Part shown: positions 1 through 6,080 of the stretch, piece by piece | How the letters are laid out: each line of letters begins with the position of its first letter | Numbering within the stretch: position 1 is the first letter of the stretch | Assembly: GCF_900110835.1 (NCBI RefSeq) | Contig: NZ_FOJG01000002.1 | Span: forward strand, 3,674,698-3,738,697 | DNA from: Chitinophaga arvensicola | GTDB lineage: Bacteria; Bacteroidota; Bacteroidia; Chitinophagales; Chitinophagaceae | DNA length: 64,000 bases | Direction of reading: 5' to 3' | Notes under the pieces: generated by a model | The model's database searches: none | What the model was told of the DNA's origin: nothing | What the model saw: only the letters and a program-made list of their open reading frames with translations | Translations under genes and position numbers: made by a program

Positions 1-527
1 ATTTTCAGTACGGCATATTTTTCTTCCTTGTTGGACAGCTGAGCGTAAGCACCGGCGCTTCTTGCGATCGCACCACCTTTACCAGGTTGCAGCTCAATGT
101 TGTGTACAACAGTACCGAGAGGCATGTTTTTCAGCGGTAAAGCGTTACCTACTTCAGGAGCTACGTCGGAGCCGCTGATAACGGTACCACCAACCTGTAA
201 GCCCTGTGGAGCAATGATATAACGTTTTTCACCATCTGAATAGCTTACCAGCGCGATGAATGCACTACGGTTAGGATCGTATTCGATAGTTTTTACAGTC
301 GCTGGTACATTTTCCTTATCACGCTTGAAATCAATTACACGGTATTGTTTCTTGTGACCACCACCTATGTAGCGCATAGACATTCTACCTTGCGCATTTC
401 TACCACCGGTCCTTTTGATAGGCTCCAGGAGGCTTTTTTCCGGGGTATCCGAGGTCAGCTCAGCGTAAGCGTTGCCTATTTTCCAGCGGGTACCGGCCGT
501 CATTGGTTTGAACTTCTTCAGTGCCAT
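1..527 (-). CDS. rplB: 50S ribosomal protein L2, 3' end beyond window
   Basis: The minus-strand frame starts at ATG 527 (MALKKFKPMTAGTRWK) and stays open to base 1, so about 175 N-terminal residues are visible of a family about 275 long. L2 binds 23S rRNA and supports subunit association and peptidyl transfer. Seen here are the N-terminal RNA-binding part with GGGHKKQYRVIDFKR and the stretch GTVVHNIELQPGKGG, both hallmarks of L2. It is the last visible gene of the S10 operon, downstream of rplW with an 84-nt gap. Truncation is caused only by the window edge. Confidence 0.98.
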   Translation of the reverse strand, partial: MALKKFKPMTAGTRWKIGNAYAELTSDTPEKSLLEPIKRTGGRNAQGRMSMRYIGGGHKKQYRVIDFKRDKENVPATVKTIEYDPNRSAFIALVSYSDGEKRYIIAPQGLQVGGTVISGSDVAPEVGNALPLKNMPLGTVVHNIELQPGKGGAIARSAGAYAQLSNKEEKYAVLK

Positions 528-611
528 TACTTCCTAAAAAGTTAAATGTTAATTAATATAAAAGTGATCTGCATATACATCCACATCCCGGCTGTTCAGG
601 CCGGAACGGCA

Positions 612-911
612 CTACATGTTAGCATACAGATCTATAGTTTCACCAGCTGCAACGGTAATGATCGCCTTTTTGTAGGACGGTTTTTTACCTGCGATGAAAC
701 CGGCTTTAGTAAAGCGGAATTTAGCTTTACCTGGCATTACAGCAGTATTTACATCTGCTACGGTTACACCGTAAAACTCTTCCACTGCTTTTTTGATCTC
801 CAGTTTGTTGGCTTTTTTGTCAACGATGAAGTAGTAGCGGTTGAATTTTTCGGTTGCTTTGTTAACCTTTTCGGATACCACCGGTTTGATTAAAACGTCA
901 GAAAGTTTCAT
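612..911 (-). CDS. rplW: 50S ribosomal protein L23
   Basis: The gene encodes 99 residues, the usual size for bacterial L23, a 23S rRNA-binding protein at the peptide exit tunnel that docks trigger factor and SRP. Typical L23 segments are the N-terminal LIKPVVSEKVNKATE and the central YYFIVDKKANKLEIKKAVEEFYGV, followed by the basic PGKAKFRFTKAGF loop. It lies between rplD (63-nt gap) and rplB in the conserved S10 order, so co-transcription is expected. The start ATG at 911 is the only one that gives the conserved N-terminus. Confidence 0.98.
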   Translation of the reverse strand: MKLSDVLIKPVVSEKVNKATEKFNRYYFIVDKKANKLEIKKAVEEFYGVTVADVNTAVMPGKAKFRFTKAGFIAGKKPSYKKAIITVAAGETIDLYANM

Positions 912-974
912 CTTCTTTATAGCATTTAGCTGTTGGCGTTAGCCTTCAGCTGTTATTGAATTGGTTTGTACATC

Positions 975-1613
975 CTAAGCTTCTGCAGGCTCTTCAGTGA
1001 AGATTTTGGCAGCGCTTTCTGTGAACACGATGTAATTGCTGTTCATGATGTCGTAAGTGTTTACGTCGCTCAGAACAGTACCGTCTACAGTAGGGATGTT
1101 TCTTAAAGACAGGTAAACATTGTCATTGTATTCAGGCGTGATGAACATTGTCTTTCTGCCTTCTACGTTGATGTTCAGATTCTTCAGGAAACCAACGAAT
1201 TGTTTGGTTTTAGGCGCTTCGAGTTGCAGATCTTCAACGATGATGATGCTGTTTTCTTTAGCTTTCACTGACAGGGCGGAGATCTTAGCGAGATCTTTCA
1301 CTTTTCTGTTCAGTTTGAAACCCCAACCGTGAGGTTTTGGTCCGAAGATGGTACCACCACCTTTATACAATGGGTTACGGATGTTACCTTTACGGGCGCC
1401 ACCGGTACCTTTTTGTTTGTGCAGTTTGCGGGAAGCACCTTGTACTTCTGCTCTGGTTTTTACCTTGTGGGTACCTTGACGCTGAGCAGCGAGGTATTGT
1501 TTAACAGCCAGGTAAATTACGTGGTTGTTAGGCTCAACACCAAAGATCTCCTCAGGAAGTTCAATAGACCTTCCGGTTTTCTTACCTTCTATATTTAAAA
1601 TATCGATTTGCAT
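975..1613 (-). CDS. rplD: 50S ribosomal protein L4
   Basis: The 212-residue product is full length for L4, whose extended loop lines the exit tunnel. The loop is recognisable around residues 50-100: KVKTRAEVQGASRKLHKQKG followed by GTGGARKGNIRNPLYKGGG and a GPKPHGWGF turn. In enterobacteria L4 also represses its own S10 operon by binding the leader RNA. Whether that applies here is unknown, but structured RNA does occur in this operon, between rpsJ and rplC. The gene follows rplC with a single base between them, which suggests translational coupling. Confidence 0.98.
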   Translation of the reverse strand: MQIDILNIEGKKTGRSIELPEEIFGVEPNNHVIYLAVKQYLAAQRQGTHKVKTRAEVQGASRKLHKQKGTGGARKGNIRNPLYKGGGTIFGPKPHGWGFKLNRKVKDLAKISALSVKAKENSIIIVEDLQLEAPKTKQFVGFLKNLNINVEGRKTMFITPEYNDNVYLSLRNIPTVDGTVLSDVNTYDIMNSNYIVFTESAAKIFTEEPAEA

Positions 1614-1614
1614 G

Positions 1615-2232
1615 TTACTTCTGGATTAAAACGATTGAACCAATGTGGCCGGGAACGGAACCACTTACCAGGATATAATTCTTTTCAGGGAATATTTTCA
1701 CGATCTTCAGACCTTTCACTTTCACTCTTTCGTTACCTGTCTGGCCGGCCATACGCATACCCTTGAAAACGCGGGAAGGATAAGAGGATCCACCAACAGA
1801 ACCAGGAGCTCTGCTTCTATCGTGCTGACCGTGGGTAGCTTCACCCACACCGCTAAATCCGTGGCGTTTTACAACACCCTGGAAACCTTTACCTTTGGAA
1901 GTGCCTACAACGTCAATTGTCTCACCTTCTGCGAAGATTTCGCAGGTGATAGATTCACCGAGGGCTTTCTGTACATCCGGGTTGCGGAGTTCTTTTACAA
2001 AACGTTTGGGAGAGGTGCTTGCTTTCGCGAAGTGACTGCTTTCTGCTTTAGTGGTGTGTTTTTCTTTCTTCTCACCGAAAGAAACCTGAATTGCATTGTA
2101 ACCATCTGATTCCAGGGTTTTTACCTGGGTTACAACGTTGGGACCTGCTTCGATAATGGTAACAGCAGTTTGCTTACCATTAGCTTCGAAGATACTGGTC
2201 ATACCAATCTTTTTGCCAATAATACCTTTCAT
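1615..2232 (-). CDS. rplC: 50S ribosomal protein L3
   Basis: The 205-residue protein matches L3, one of the first proteins to bind 23S rRNA, with a loop reaching toward the peptidyl-transferase centre. Diagnostic segments are the N-terminal GIIGKKIGMTSIFEANGK, the central GTSKGKGFQGVVKRHGF and the GSVGGSSYPSRVFKGMRM loop. ATG 2232 gives the conserved N-terminus. The 192-nt gap upstream to rpsJ is unusually long for this operon and contains four inverted repeats, one of them 24 nt upstream of this start codon. Confidence 0.98.
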   Translation of the reverse strand: MKGIIGKKIGMTSIFEANGKQTAVTIIEAGPNVVTQVKTLESDGYNAIQVSFGEKKEKHTTKAESSHFAKASTSPKRFVKELRNPDVQKALGESITCEIFAEGETIDVVGTSKGKGFQGVVKRHGFSGVGEATHGQHDRSRAPGSVGGSSYPSRVFKGMRMAGQTGNERVKVKGLKIVKIFPEKNYILVSGSVPGHIGSIVLIQK

Positions 2233-2255
2233 TTTTTATATGATTTTACCCAGCG

Positions 2256-2405
2256 CCTGGGGGATTTCGTGCTATCCCCAGGATGGGCGGTTTAAATACA
2301 TTTATTGGGCGGCCGCCCAGAAGGCGCGACCTATGTTTGTTGTTAAAATTGTTATCTTGTTGGAAACCAACAAGATAACCATAAATCAATAAAAGGCCGG
2401 CCTTT
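2256..2405 (-). promoter_or_regulatory. Structured rpsJ-rplC spacer: four inverted repeats
   Basis: Four inverted repeats follow each other here. In transcription order they are a 14-nt palindrome AAAGGCCGGCCTTT (2392-2405) followed by TTATT, a perfect 13-bp stem with a 3-nt loop (2351-2379), a 14-nt palindrome TGGGCGGCCGCCCA (2306-2319), and a CCTGGGG-type hairpin (2256-2282) just ahead of the rplC start. S10 and L3 genes are normally close together. The arrangement could be an attenuator, an RNA-processing site or a repeat insertion. Its function is inferred, the repeats are seen. Confidence 0.55.
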
Positions 2406-2424
2406 CGCCCGCCTTGCTGTTGTC

Positions 2425-2730
2425 CTATGCTTTAATTTCAACTTCCACTCCGGAAGGCAGATCGAGCTTGCTCAGCGCGTCTACAGTTCTGGAAGAAGAC
2501 GTGTAAATATCCAGTAAACGTTTGTGTGTACACAGTTGGAACTGCTCGCGCGCTTTCTTATTTACGTGCGGAGAACGTAATACTGTAAATATTTTCTTCT
2601 CGGTAGGTAAAGGAATTGGACCTGTTACCACGGCACCCGTGTTACGCACGGTTTTAACGATCTTCTCAGCAGACTTGTCTACCAGGTTATGATCGTAGGA
2701 CTTCAGCTTGATTCTTATTCTCTGAGACAT
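2425..2730 (-). CDS. rpsJ: 30S ribosomal protein S10
   Basis: The product has 101 residues and begins MSQRIRIKLKSYDHNLVDKS, the standard S10 N-terminus. An ORF extending 37 codons further upstream is open, but that extension crosses the promoter and has no S10 similarity, so ATG 2730 is chosen. The central GPIPLPTEKKIFTVLRSPHVNKKAREQF and C-terminal LPSGVEVEIKA are typical. S10 sits in the 30S head and also acts as NusE in antitermination. It is the first gene of the operon and has its own -33/-7 promoter about 50 nt upstream. Confidence 0.98.
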   Translation of the reverse strand: MSQRIRIKLKSYDHNLVDKSAEKIVKTVRNTGAVVTGPIPLPTEKKIFTVLRSPHVNKKAREQFQLCTHKRLLDIYTSSSRTVDALSKLDLPSGVEVEIKA

Positions 2731-2776
2731 ATGCAATGAACTTCTTCTTGTTTTTTCCCAATACAATTTGGGAGGG

Positions 2777-2807
2777 CAAAGGTAACCCGTTTTTTCTATT
2801 TGGCAAA
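2777..2807 (-). promoter_or_regulatory. Bacteroidetes-type promoter of the S10 operon
   Basis: On the minus strand TTTG (2807-2804) and TACCTTTG (2784-2777) are separated by exactly 19 nt, matching the primary sigma consensus TTTG-N19-TAnnTTTG of Bacteroidetes. The -7 box ends 46 nt upstream of the rpsJ ATG. The same TACCTTTG box is found ahead of rpsL and fusA. Confidence 0.8.
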
Positions 2808-2841
2808 TAATTCTCAGGAAAAAATAAAAGAGACCCGGCAA

Positions 2842-3660
2842 AAAGTGAGCGCCGGCGGCAGGAGAAAGGAGATTGGATAGATATTAATTGGCATTAAGGC
2901 TCCAGAAAACATTCATTGTGTGTGTGTTAAGCCTTAAGGTAACTTCACATGCTCGTTTTGACAAATATAGGAAAACAAATTTCAAAACCAAAAAAAGGAG
3001 AATTTCTTTACAAATATTTTCCCGGGAGATGTGGAAATGGGCGGATACCTCCGTTAAGTACGCTCCTGCACCAGGCGATCCGGATGCCTGGCTTTCGCAA
3101 ACCGGCGGTCCGGAGCCCCGGTGGATGGTTATTGCCTAAGAACAGGAATGGGTAACGGCGATGCCACAAACGGGCCTGCAAGGTAACAGGTGATGACCGG
3201 ACCTGAACAGGCCTTAACCTGATGATGGCACGCATAGAAGGTGGACCTGAACAGGGGCTAACCCGACGATTACACGAACAGAAGGCAGACTTGAACAGGG
3301 GCTAACCTGACGATGACACGTACAGAAGGTGGACCTGAACAGGGGCTAACCTGATGATGACACACACAGAAGGCAGACTTGAACAGGGGCTAACCTGACG
3401 ACGACACGCACAGAGGTGGGCTTGAACAGGGCTAACCTGACGATGACACGTACAGAAGGGCGGACTTGAACAGGAGTTAACCTGACGATGACACTTATAG
3501 AAGGTGAACTTGAGCAGGGATTTATCTGGCAGGAGATACACAGGAGCAGGAATTATATAAACCGCAACCAGGAACTGTTCACTTTTGCGGATTTTTGTGG
3601 GACGACTAAAACAGATAGCCCTGATTTATCAATAATTCCTTCTTTTCTCCCCTGCCATAA
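2842..3660. other. Intergenic stretch without a supported gene
   Basis: Apart from the 44-bp tandem repeats in its middle, this stretch shows no ORF with family resemblance on either strand. Short ORFs run through the repeats but drift in frame. It lies between the rpsJ promoter and the terminator of the first small-peptide gene. Confidence 0.6.
3205..3511. repeat. 44-bp minisatellite, seven tandem copies
   Basis: Units start at GAACAGG at 3205, 3249, 3293, 3337, 3381, 3424 and 3468, followed by a degenerate GAGCAGGG at 3512. Each is 44 bp except the fifth (43 bp). The core reads GAACAGGGGCTAACCTGACG then ATGACACGTACAGAAGG, with scattered substitutions. Since 44 is not a multiple of three, a long in-frame repeat protein is unlikely. 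There are no unique spacers, so it is not a CRISPR array. Short CAGG...CCTG inversions occur in every unit. The function is unknown. Confidence 0.9.
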
Positions 3661-3665
3661 AGAGC

Positions 3666-3697
3666 AAGGGTTGTTCCGCTTACCTGGAACAACCCTT
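3666..3697 (-). terminator. Hairpin downstream of small-peptide gene 1
   Basis: A perfect 12-bp stem (AAGGGTTGTTCC paired with GGAACAACCCTT, 8-nt loop) lies 45 nt downstream of the peptide-1 stop. On the minus strand it is followed by GCTCTTTATGG, a weak T-tract. Confidence 0.65.
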
Positions 3698-3742
3698 CTC
3701 CGAATAATTAAAGTGGTTTTAGTGCGTCAGACGCCCCGACCA

Positions 3743-3829
3743 TTAAAGCGGTAAACCACCGCCAATGCCACCTAATAATGACTTAACTAATCCTAAGATT
3801 AATGCCAGCAGTTGATTCAGTAAATCCAT
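3743..3829 (-). CDS. Small hydrophobic peptide 1 of tandem array (28 aa)
   Basis: The minus strand encodes a 28-residue peptide beginning MDLLNQLLALILGLVK, followed by SLLGG and a glycine-rich tail ending GGLPL. It shares LLNQLLA, the single central Lys and SLLGG with peptide 2. The spacing of leucines and the lone Lys fits an amphipathic or membrane-inserting helix. It has no signal peptide and no cysteine. An A-rich stretch precedes the ATG and the shared leader motif ends 25 nt upstream. In size and character it resembles phenol-soluble modulins or type I toxins such as TisB, but no homology can be claimed. Coding status rests on the paralogous copies and common regulatory layout. Confidence 0.7.
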   Translation of the reverse strand: MDLLNQLLALILGLVKSLLGGIGGGLPL

Positions 3830-3854
3830 GGAAAAAGGTTTTTATAAGATACTG

Positions 3855-3886
3855 CCTACTCTATTACCTGGTTTTCGGCGATCCCC
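3855..3886 (-). promoter_or_regulatory. Shared leader motif, copy 1
   Basis: On the minus strand: GGGGATCGCCGAAAACC, five variable bases, then AGAGTAGG. The motif ends 25 nt before the ATG of peptide 1. The same motif occurs four times, always 23-25 nt upstream of a peptide start. It may be part of a 5' UTR or an unusual core promoter. Confidence 0.75.
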
Positions 3887-3939
3887 AGTTGTTATTCAGT
3901 TAACGAACTAAATTTAAAAGCTATCATTCAATATGCGGT

Positions 3940-3954
3940 CGTTCATTTTGTTCA
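3940..3954 (-). promoter_or_regulatory. TGAAC direct-repeat element, copy 1
   Basis: On the minus strand it reads TGAACAAAATGAACG, identical over 15 nt to the element upstream of peptide 2. It lies 53 nt upstream of leader copy 1. A further GGAATGAAC half-site occurs at 3978-3986. The layout suggests an activator site for a regulator that binds tandem half-sites. Confidence 0.6.
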
Positions 3955-4108
3955 TTCCAACCAACGCACGCCACCATGTTCATTCCTTACCCACAGCTGG
4001 TTTGAAGTTAACTCAGCAGTAAAAAAGAATAACTTTAAAATGTGAAATAAAAGGGTTTATTCACTGCTTTTTATCTCAATGAAAATCCCGGTATCAGCAT
4101 TCATAAAA

Positions 4109-4137
4109 GAGGCTGACCCAGCGTGTGGGTCAGCCTC
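4109..4137 (-). terminator. Terminator of small-peptide gene 2
   Basis: Perfect 12-bp stem GAGGCTGACCCA / TGGGTCAGCCTC with a 5-nt loop, followed on the minus strand by TTTTAT. It lies 68 nt downstream of the peptide-2 stop. Confidence 0.8.
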
Positions 4138-4205
4138 CAGGATGATGTCTGTAAGGGAAATAGTATCACTTAAGTACGGAATAATCCCTTATGGAATGGT
4201 CCTGA

Positions 4206-4274
4206 TTACAGGCCACCCAGCAGAGATTTCAGCAATGCAACAATGGTTGCCAGCAGTTGATTCAGTAAAGCCAT
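4206..4274 (-). CDS. Small hydrophobic peptide 2 of tandem array (22 aa)
   Basis: The 22-residue product starts MALLNQLLATIVALLK and ends SLLGGL. It is the closest relative of peptide 1: LLNQLLA and KSLLGG are identical, and the flanking DNA, leader and upstream element are also conserved. A net charge of +1 from one Lys and otherwise Leu/Ile/Val/Ala/Gly predict an amphipathic helix. It sits in its own unit: direct-repeat element, leader motif, ORF and terminator. A function as toxin, bacteriocin-like peptide, surfactant or signal cannot be decided from sequence. Confidence 0.72.
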   Translation of the reverse strand: MALLNQLLATIVALLKSLLGGL

Positions 4275-4299
4275 AAGATAGTTTTTACTACGGGTGACA

Positions 4300-4331
4300 C
4301 CTACTCTTTTGATTTGGTTTTCGGCAATCCC
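4300..4331 (-). promoter_or_regulatory. Shared leader motif, copy 2
   Basis: Minus strand GGGATTGCCGAAAACC, a spacer, then AGAGTAGG; the motif ends 25 nt upstream of the peptide-2 ATG. It agrees with copy 1 at nearly every position of both conserved blocks. Confidence 0.75.
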
Positions 4332-4388
4332 AGGTACACTTTCTTTTAAGTGTTGGCCGAAATTAGGGGCTATTCAGCTTATTACATC

Positions 4389-4403
4389 CGTTCATTTTGT
4401 TCA
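4389..4403 (-). promoter_or_regulatory. TGAAC direct-repeat element, copy 2
   Basis: Minus strand TGAACAAAATGAACG, identical to copy 1, located 57 nt upstream of leader copy 2 and downstream of the terminator of the preceding unit, so it most likely belongs to the peptide-2 promoter region. Confidence 0.6.
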
Positions 4404-4462
4404 GTTCGGTATCCTGATAAAATACTGTTCAATATGCTACCATAGCGGATTACAACGCGATA

Positions 4463-4489
4463 AAAAAAGCCCTGGCAATAATGCCAGGG
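4463..4489 (-). terminator. Terminator of the peptide 4/3 unit
   Basis: An 8-bp stem CCCTGGCA / TGCCAGGG with a 4-nt loop. On the minus strand it is followed by C and a run of seven T, a textbook intrinsic terminator, 137 nt beyond the peptide-3 stop. Confidence 0.88.
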
Positions 4490-4625
4490 ATTTTTCCTTT
4501 AAACATTGATGAAATCAGCTTCTTCTTAAAAGCATGATTCGAGAACTACCAATAGCTGCAGATTGTGATCCGGAGTACCGGGATCATCTGCCACCAGGGT
4601 TAGTATTTTGAACTAACAACACAAA

Positions 4626-4700
4626 TTAAATACCGCCCAGCGCAGACATCAGCAGCGCTAACAGGCCCTTCAGAAATGTGTTTAATGCATCGAGGATCAT
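4626..4700 (-). CDS. Small hydrophobic peptide 3 of tandem array (24 aa)
   Basis: The 24-residue ORF reads MILDALNTFLKGLLALLM followed by SALGGI. The shared features are the short length, one Lys, many Leu/Ala and the terminal GG plus aliphatic residue. The start is set by the leader motif 23 nt upstream. No terminator separates it from peptide 4, and it lacks its own copy of the TGAAC repeat, so it may share a transcript with peptide 4. The coding case is weaker than for peptides 1 and 2 because sequence identity is lower. Confidence 0.65.
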   Translation of the reverse strand: MILDALNTFLKGLLALLMSALGGI

Positions 4701-4723
4701 AAAAGCTGTAGTTTTCTGTTGTG

Positions 4724-4754
4724 CCTACTCTATCATATGGTTTTCGGCAATCCC
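4724..4754 (-). promoter_or_regulatory. Shared leader motif, copy 3
   Basis: Minus strand GGGATTGCCGAAAACC, a five-base spacer, then ATAGAGTAGGC, ending 23 nt upstream of the peptide-3 ATG. It begins only 39 nt beyond the peptide-4 stop codon, so it lies inside the same unit. Confidence 0.75.
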
Positions 4755-4793
4755 ATTGCAGGAAATATCCTTATGCAACAACGCAGAAATAGG

Positions 4794-4856
4794 TTACAGG
4801 GCGCCTGTTACGGTGTTCAGAAACTTAACCAGTGCCTGGAGAATAGTGTTCAACAT
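4794..4856 (-). CDS. Small hydrophobic peptide 4 of tandem array (20 aa)
   Basis: The 20-residue product is MLNTILQALVKFLNTVTGAL. It is the most diverged and shortest member but keeps LN near the start, one Lys in the middle and a G-A/G-aliphatic end. It is first in the minus-strand order, with its own leader copy 23 nt upstream and two TGAAC-type elements further up. The regular 3-4 residue spacing of Leu/Ile/Val/Phe fits an amphipathic helix. The coding call depends on the conserved leader and the paralogues. Confidence 0.63.
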   Translation of the reverse strand: MLNTILQALVKFLNTVTGAL

Positions 4857-4879
4857 ACCGGAGTATTTATGGATGTAAT

Positions 4880-4911
4880 GCTTACTCTTTCCGGGGTTTT
4901 CAGCAATCCCC
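4880..4911 (-). promoter_or_regulatory. Shared leader motif, copy 4
   Basis: Minus strand GGGGATTGCTGAAAACC, a spacer, then AGAGTAAGC; it ends 23 nt upstream of the peptide-4 ATG. It is the most diverged of the four copies yet keeps both blocks and their spacing. Confidence 0.7.
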
Positions 4912-4978
4912 CTGCCAGTGCCATCACAGACATTCTACTAAAATAAATGGTTCCGGTAAAAAAGCATTCGTTCAATTA

Positions 4979-5011
4979 GTTCATTTTGAGTTCGCACGTT
5001 CATTTCATTCA
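4979..5011 (-). promoter_or_regulatory. TGAAC repeat elements upstream of peptide 4
   Basis: Two related half-site groups are visible on the minus strand: TGAATGAAATGAACG (5011-4997) and GAACTCAAAATGAAC (4993-4979). They resemble TGAACAAAATGAACG of copies 1 and 2 and lie about 67 nt upstream of leader copy 4. Confidence 0.5.
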
Positions 5012-5039
5012 GCGCTCCTTCAAAGTGAGGATACCTTAC

Positions 5040-5078
5040 AAAAAAAGCAACGGTGGCAGGATATCCTGCCACCGTTGC
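5040..5078 (-). terminator. Perfect-palindrome terminator of the beta-barrel gene
   Basis: Positions 5047-5078 form a perfect 32-nt palindrome centred on GGATATCC, followed on the minus strand by seven T. It lies 27 nt downstream of the stop of the outer-membrane protein gene. Confidence 0.9.
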
Positions 5079-5105
5079 CAATCATGTTTTGTATTGCTCG
5101 GTTAC

Positions 5106-5702
5106 TTATTTGCCGGTTTCTTCTTTATAAATCTGTTTTGCTTTGGCGGAAGGCAGATAAATCTGGAAACCTACACCCAGATTAAGTCTGTTTGAAGTAG
5201 TAGAACTACCGAAACCTACTGTCAGATCGTATTTCAGCAATCCTTCCAGACCGATATTTGGTGTAATGAAATAGGAAATGCCGGGGCCTACGCCGATATC
5301 CAGGCCATTTGTAGAGGCGCCATTAGCTACGTTTCTACCAGCAAAACCGGCAGTTGCTTCCAGGAAAAACCGGGTACGCTTGGAGAATTCAAGTTTTCTC
5401 ACATTCTTATCTTCTACGAAATAACGGGCGAGTGCACCTACGCCATAGTTAGTATTGGTACCGGGGTTATCCGTACTCAAACCAAAGTTTACGTAACCAC
5501 CCAGTGCCAAACCATCCTTGATAAACCAGGCCGCCTTTGGCGTGAGATCCATGCTAAACTGTGTACTTTCCTTCTGGAAATTTAAACCCAGATTAGCCAG
5601 GGTACCGCCCACCATAATATTTCCTTTCTGAATCTGGGCATTAGCCGTAGCACCAAACAATACAGCCGCGAGTGCAAGGGTTAAGAGACGAATTCTTTTC
5701 AT
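5106..5702 (-). CDS. Outer-membrane beta-barrel protein
   Basis: The 198-residue protein has a clear signal peptide (basic MKRIR, hydrophobic LLTLALAAVLFGA, cleavage near ATANAQ). The mature part has alternating hydrophobic/polar strands rich in Gly and aromatic residues, such as MVGGTLANLGLNF, GLALGGYVNFGLS and FFLEATAGFAG, and ends in a strand GVGFQIYLP plus a short polar tail. This fits the small porin-like OMP beta-barrel families common in Bacteroidetes. It stands alone, with its own strong terminator. The substrate or role cannot be told from sequence. Confidence 0.85.
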   Translation of the reverse strand: MKRIRLLTLALAAVLFGATANAQIQKGNIMVGGTLANLGLNFQKESTQFSMDLTPKAAWFIKDGLALGGYVNFGLSTDNPGTNTNYGVGALARYFVEDKNVRKLEFSKRTRFFLEATAGFAGRNVANGASTNGLDIGVGPGISYFITPNIGLEGLLKYDLTVGFGSSTTSNRLNLGVGFQIYLPSAKAKQIYKEETGK

Positions 5703-6080
5703 AGTCTGATTTTTAGTTTTAACAATTTACATGTTGAATGAATAAGAAATTAACAGGCAAACGCTTTCCATTTGCACTTCAGGAGCTGTGGTGTCAGCTA
5801 AAAAATAAGAGGCAGGGGGATAATGGGGGGTAGTCGTACATCGTCAACAAACAACCTCACATGACAACAGATTTGTTGTCTCACAAAACTACTGAAAATG
5901 AACATAATAAGTAGCCATCTTTCAAAAAAAATCTAAAAAAAGACTTTACAGACCCTTTTTACTTTCTCTGAACATGACTACTTAACCTTATTCATTATTA
6001 CTATAACATTTGAAATTAAATGTTGTTGCATGAAAATAAGATTCCTTGCCGGTTAAAAGGGAGATCATCAGCTAAAGCTT
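5703..6080. other. AT-rich intergenic region, no gene seen
   Basis: This 378-nt stretch lies upstream of the beta-barrel gene and downstream of the deacetylase gene, both on the minus strand. It contains poly-A/T runs but no consensus TAnnTTTG box, ORF or hairpin that I can support. Confidence 0.5.

Noticed and set aside
3205..3511. Possible CRISPR array
   Set aside because: The units are contiguous 44-bp tandem copies without unique spacers, and no cas genes are present.
3302..3541. 79-codon minus-strand ORF with repeated RQVSP-type motifs
   Set aside because: It lies wholly within the 44-bp tandem repeats, which shift frame every unit. It has no leader, partner or homology, so it is a by-product of the repeats.
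4678..4946. Plus-strand ORFs of 66 and 75 codons across the peptide array
   Set aside because: They run across leader motifs and terminators of the opposite strand and do not recur at the other copies, unlike the minus-strand peptides.
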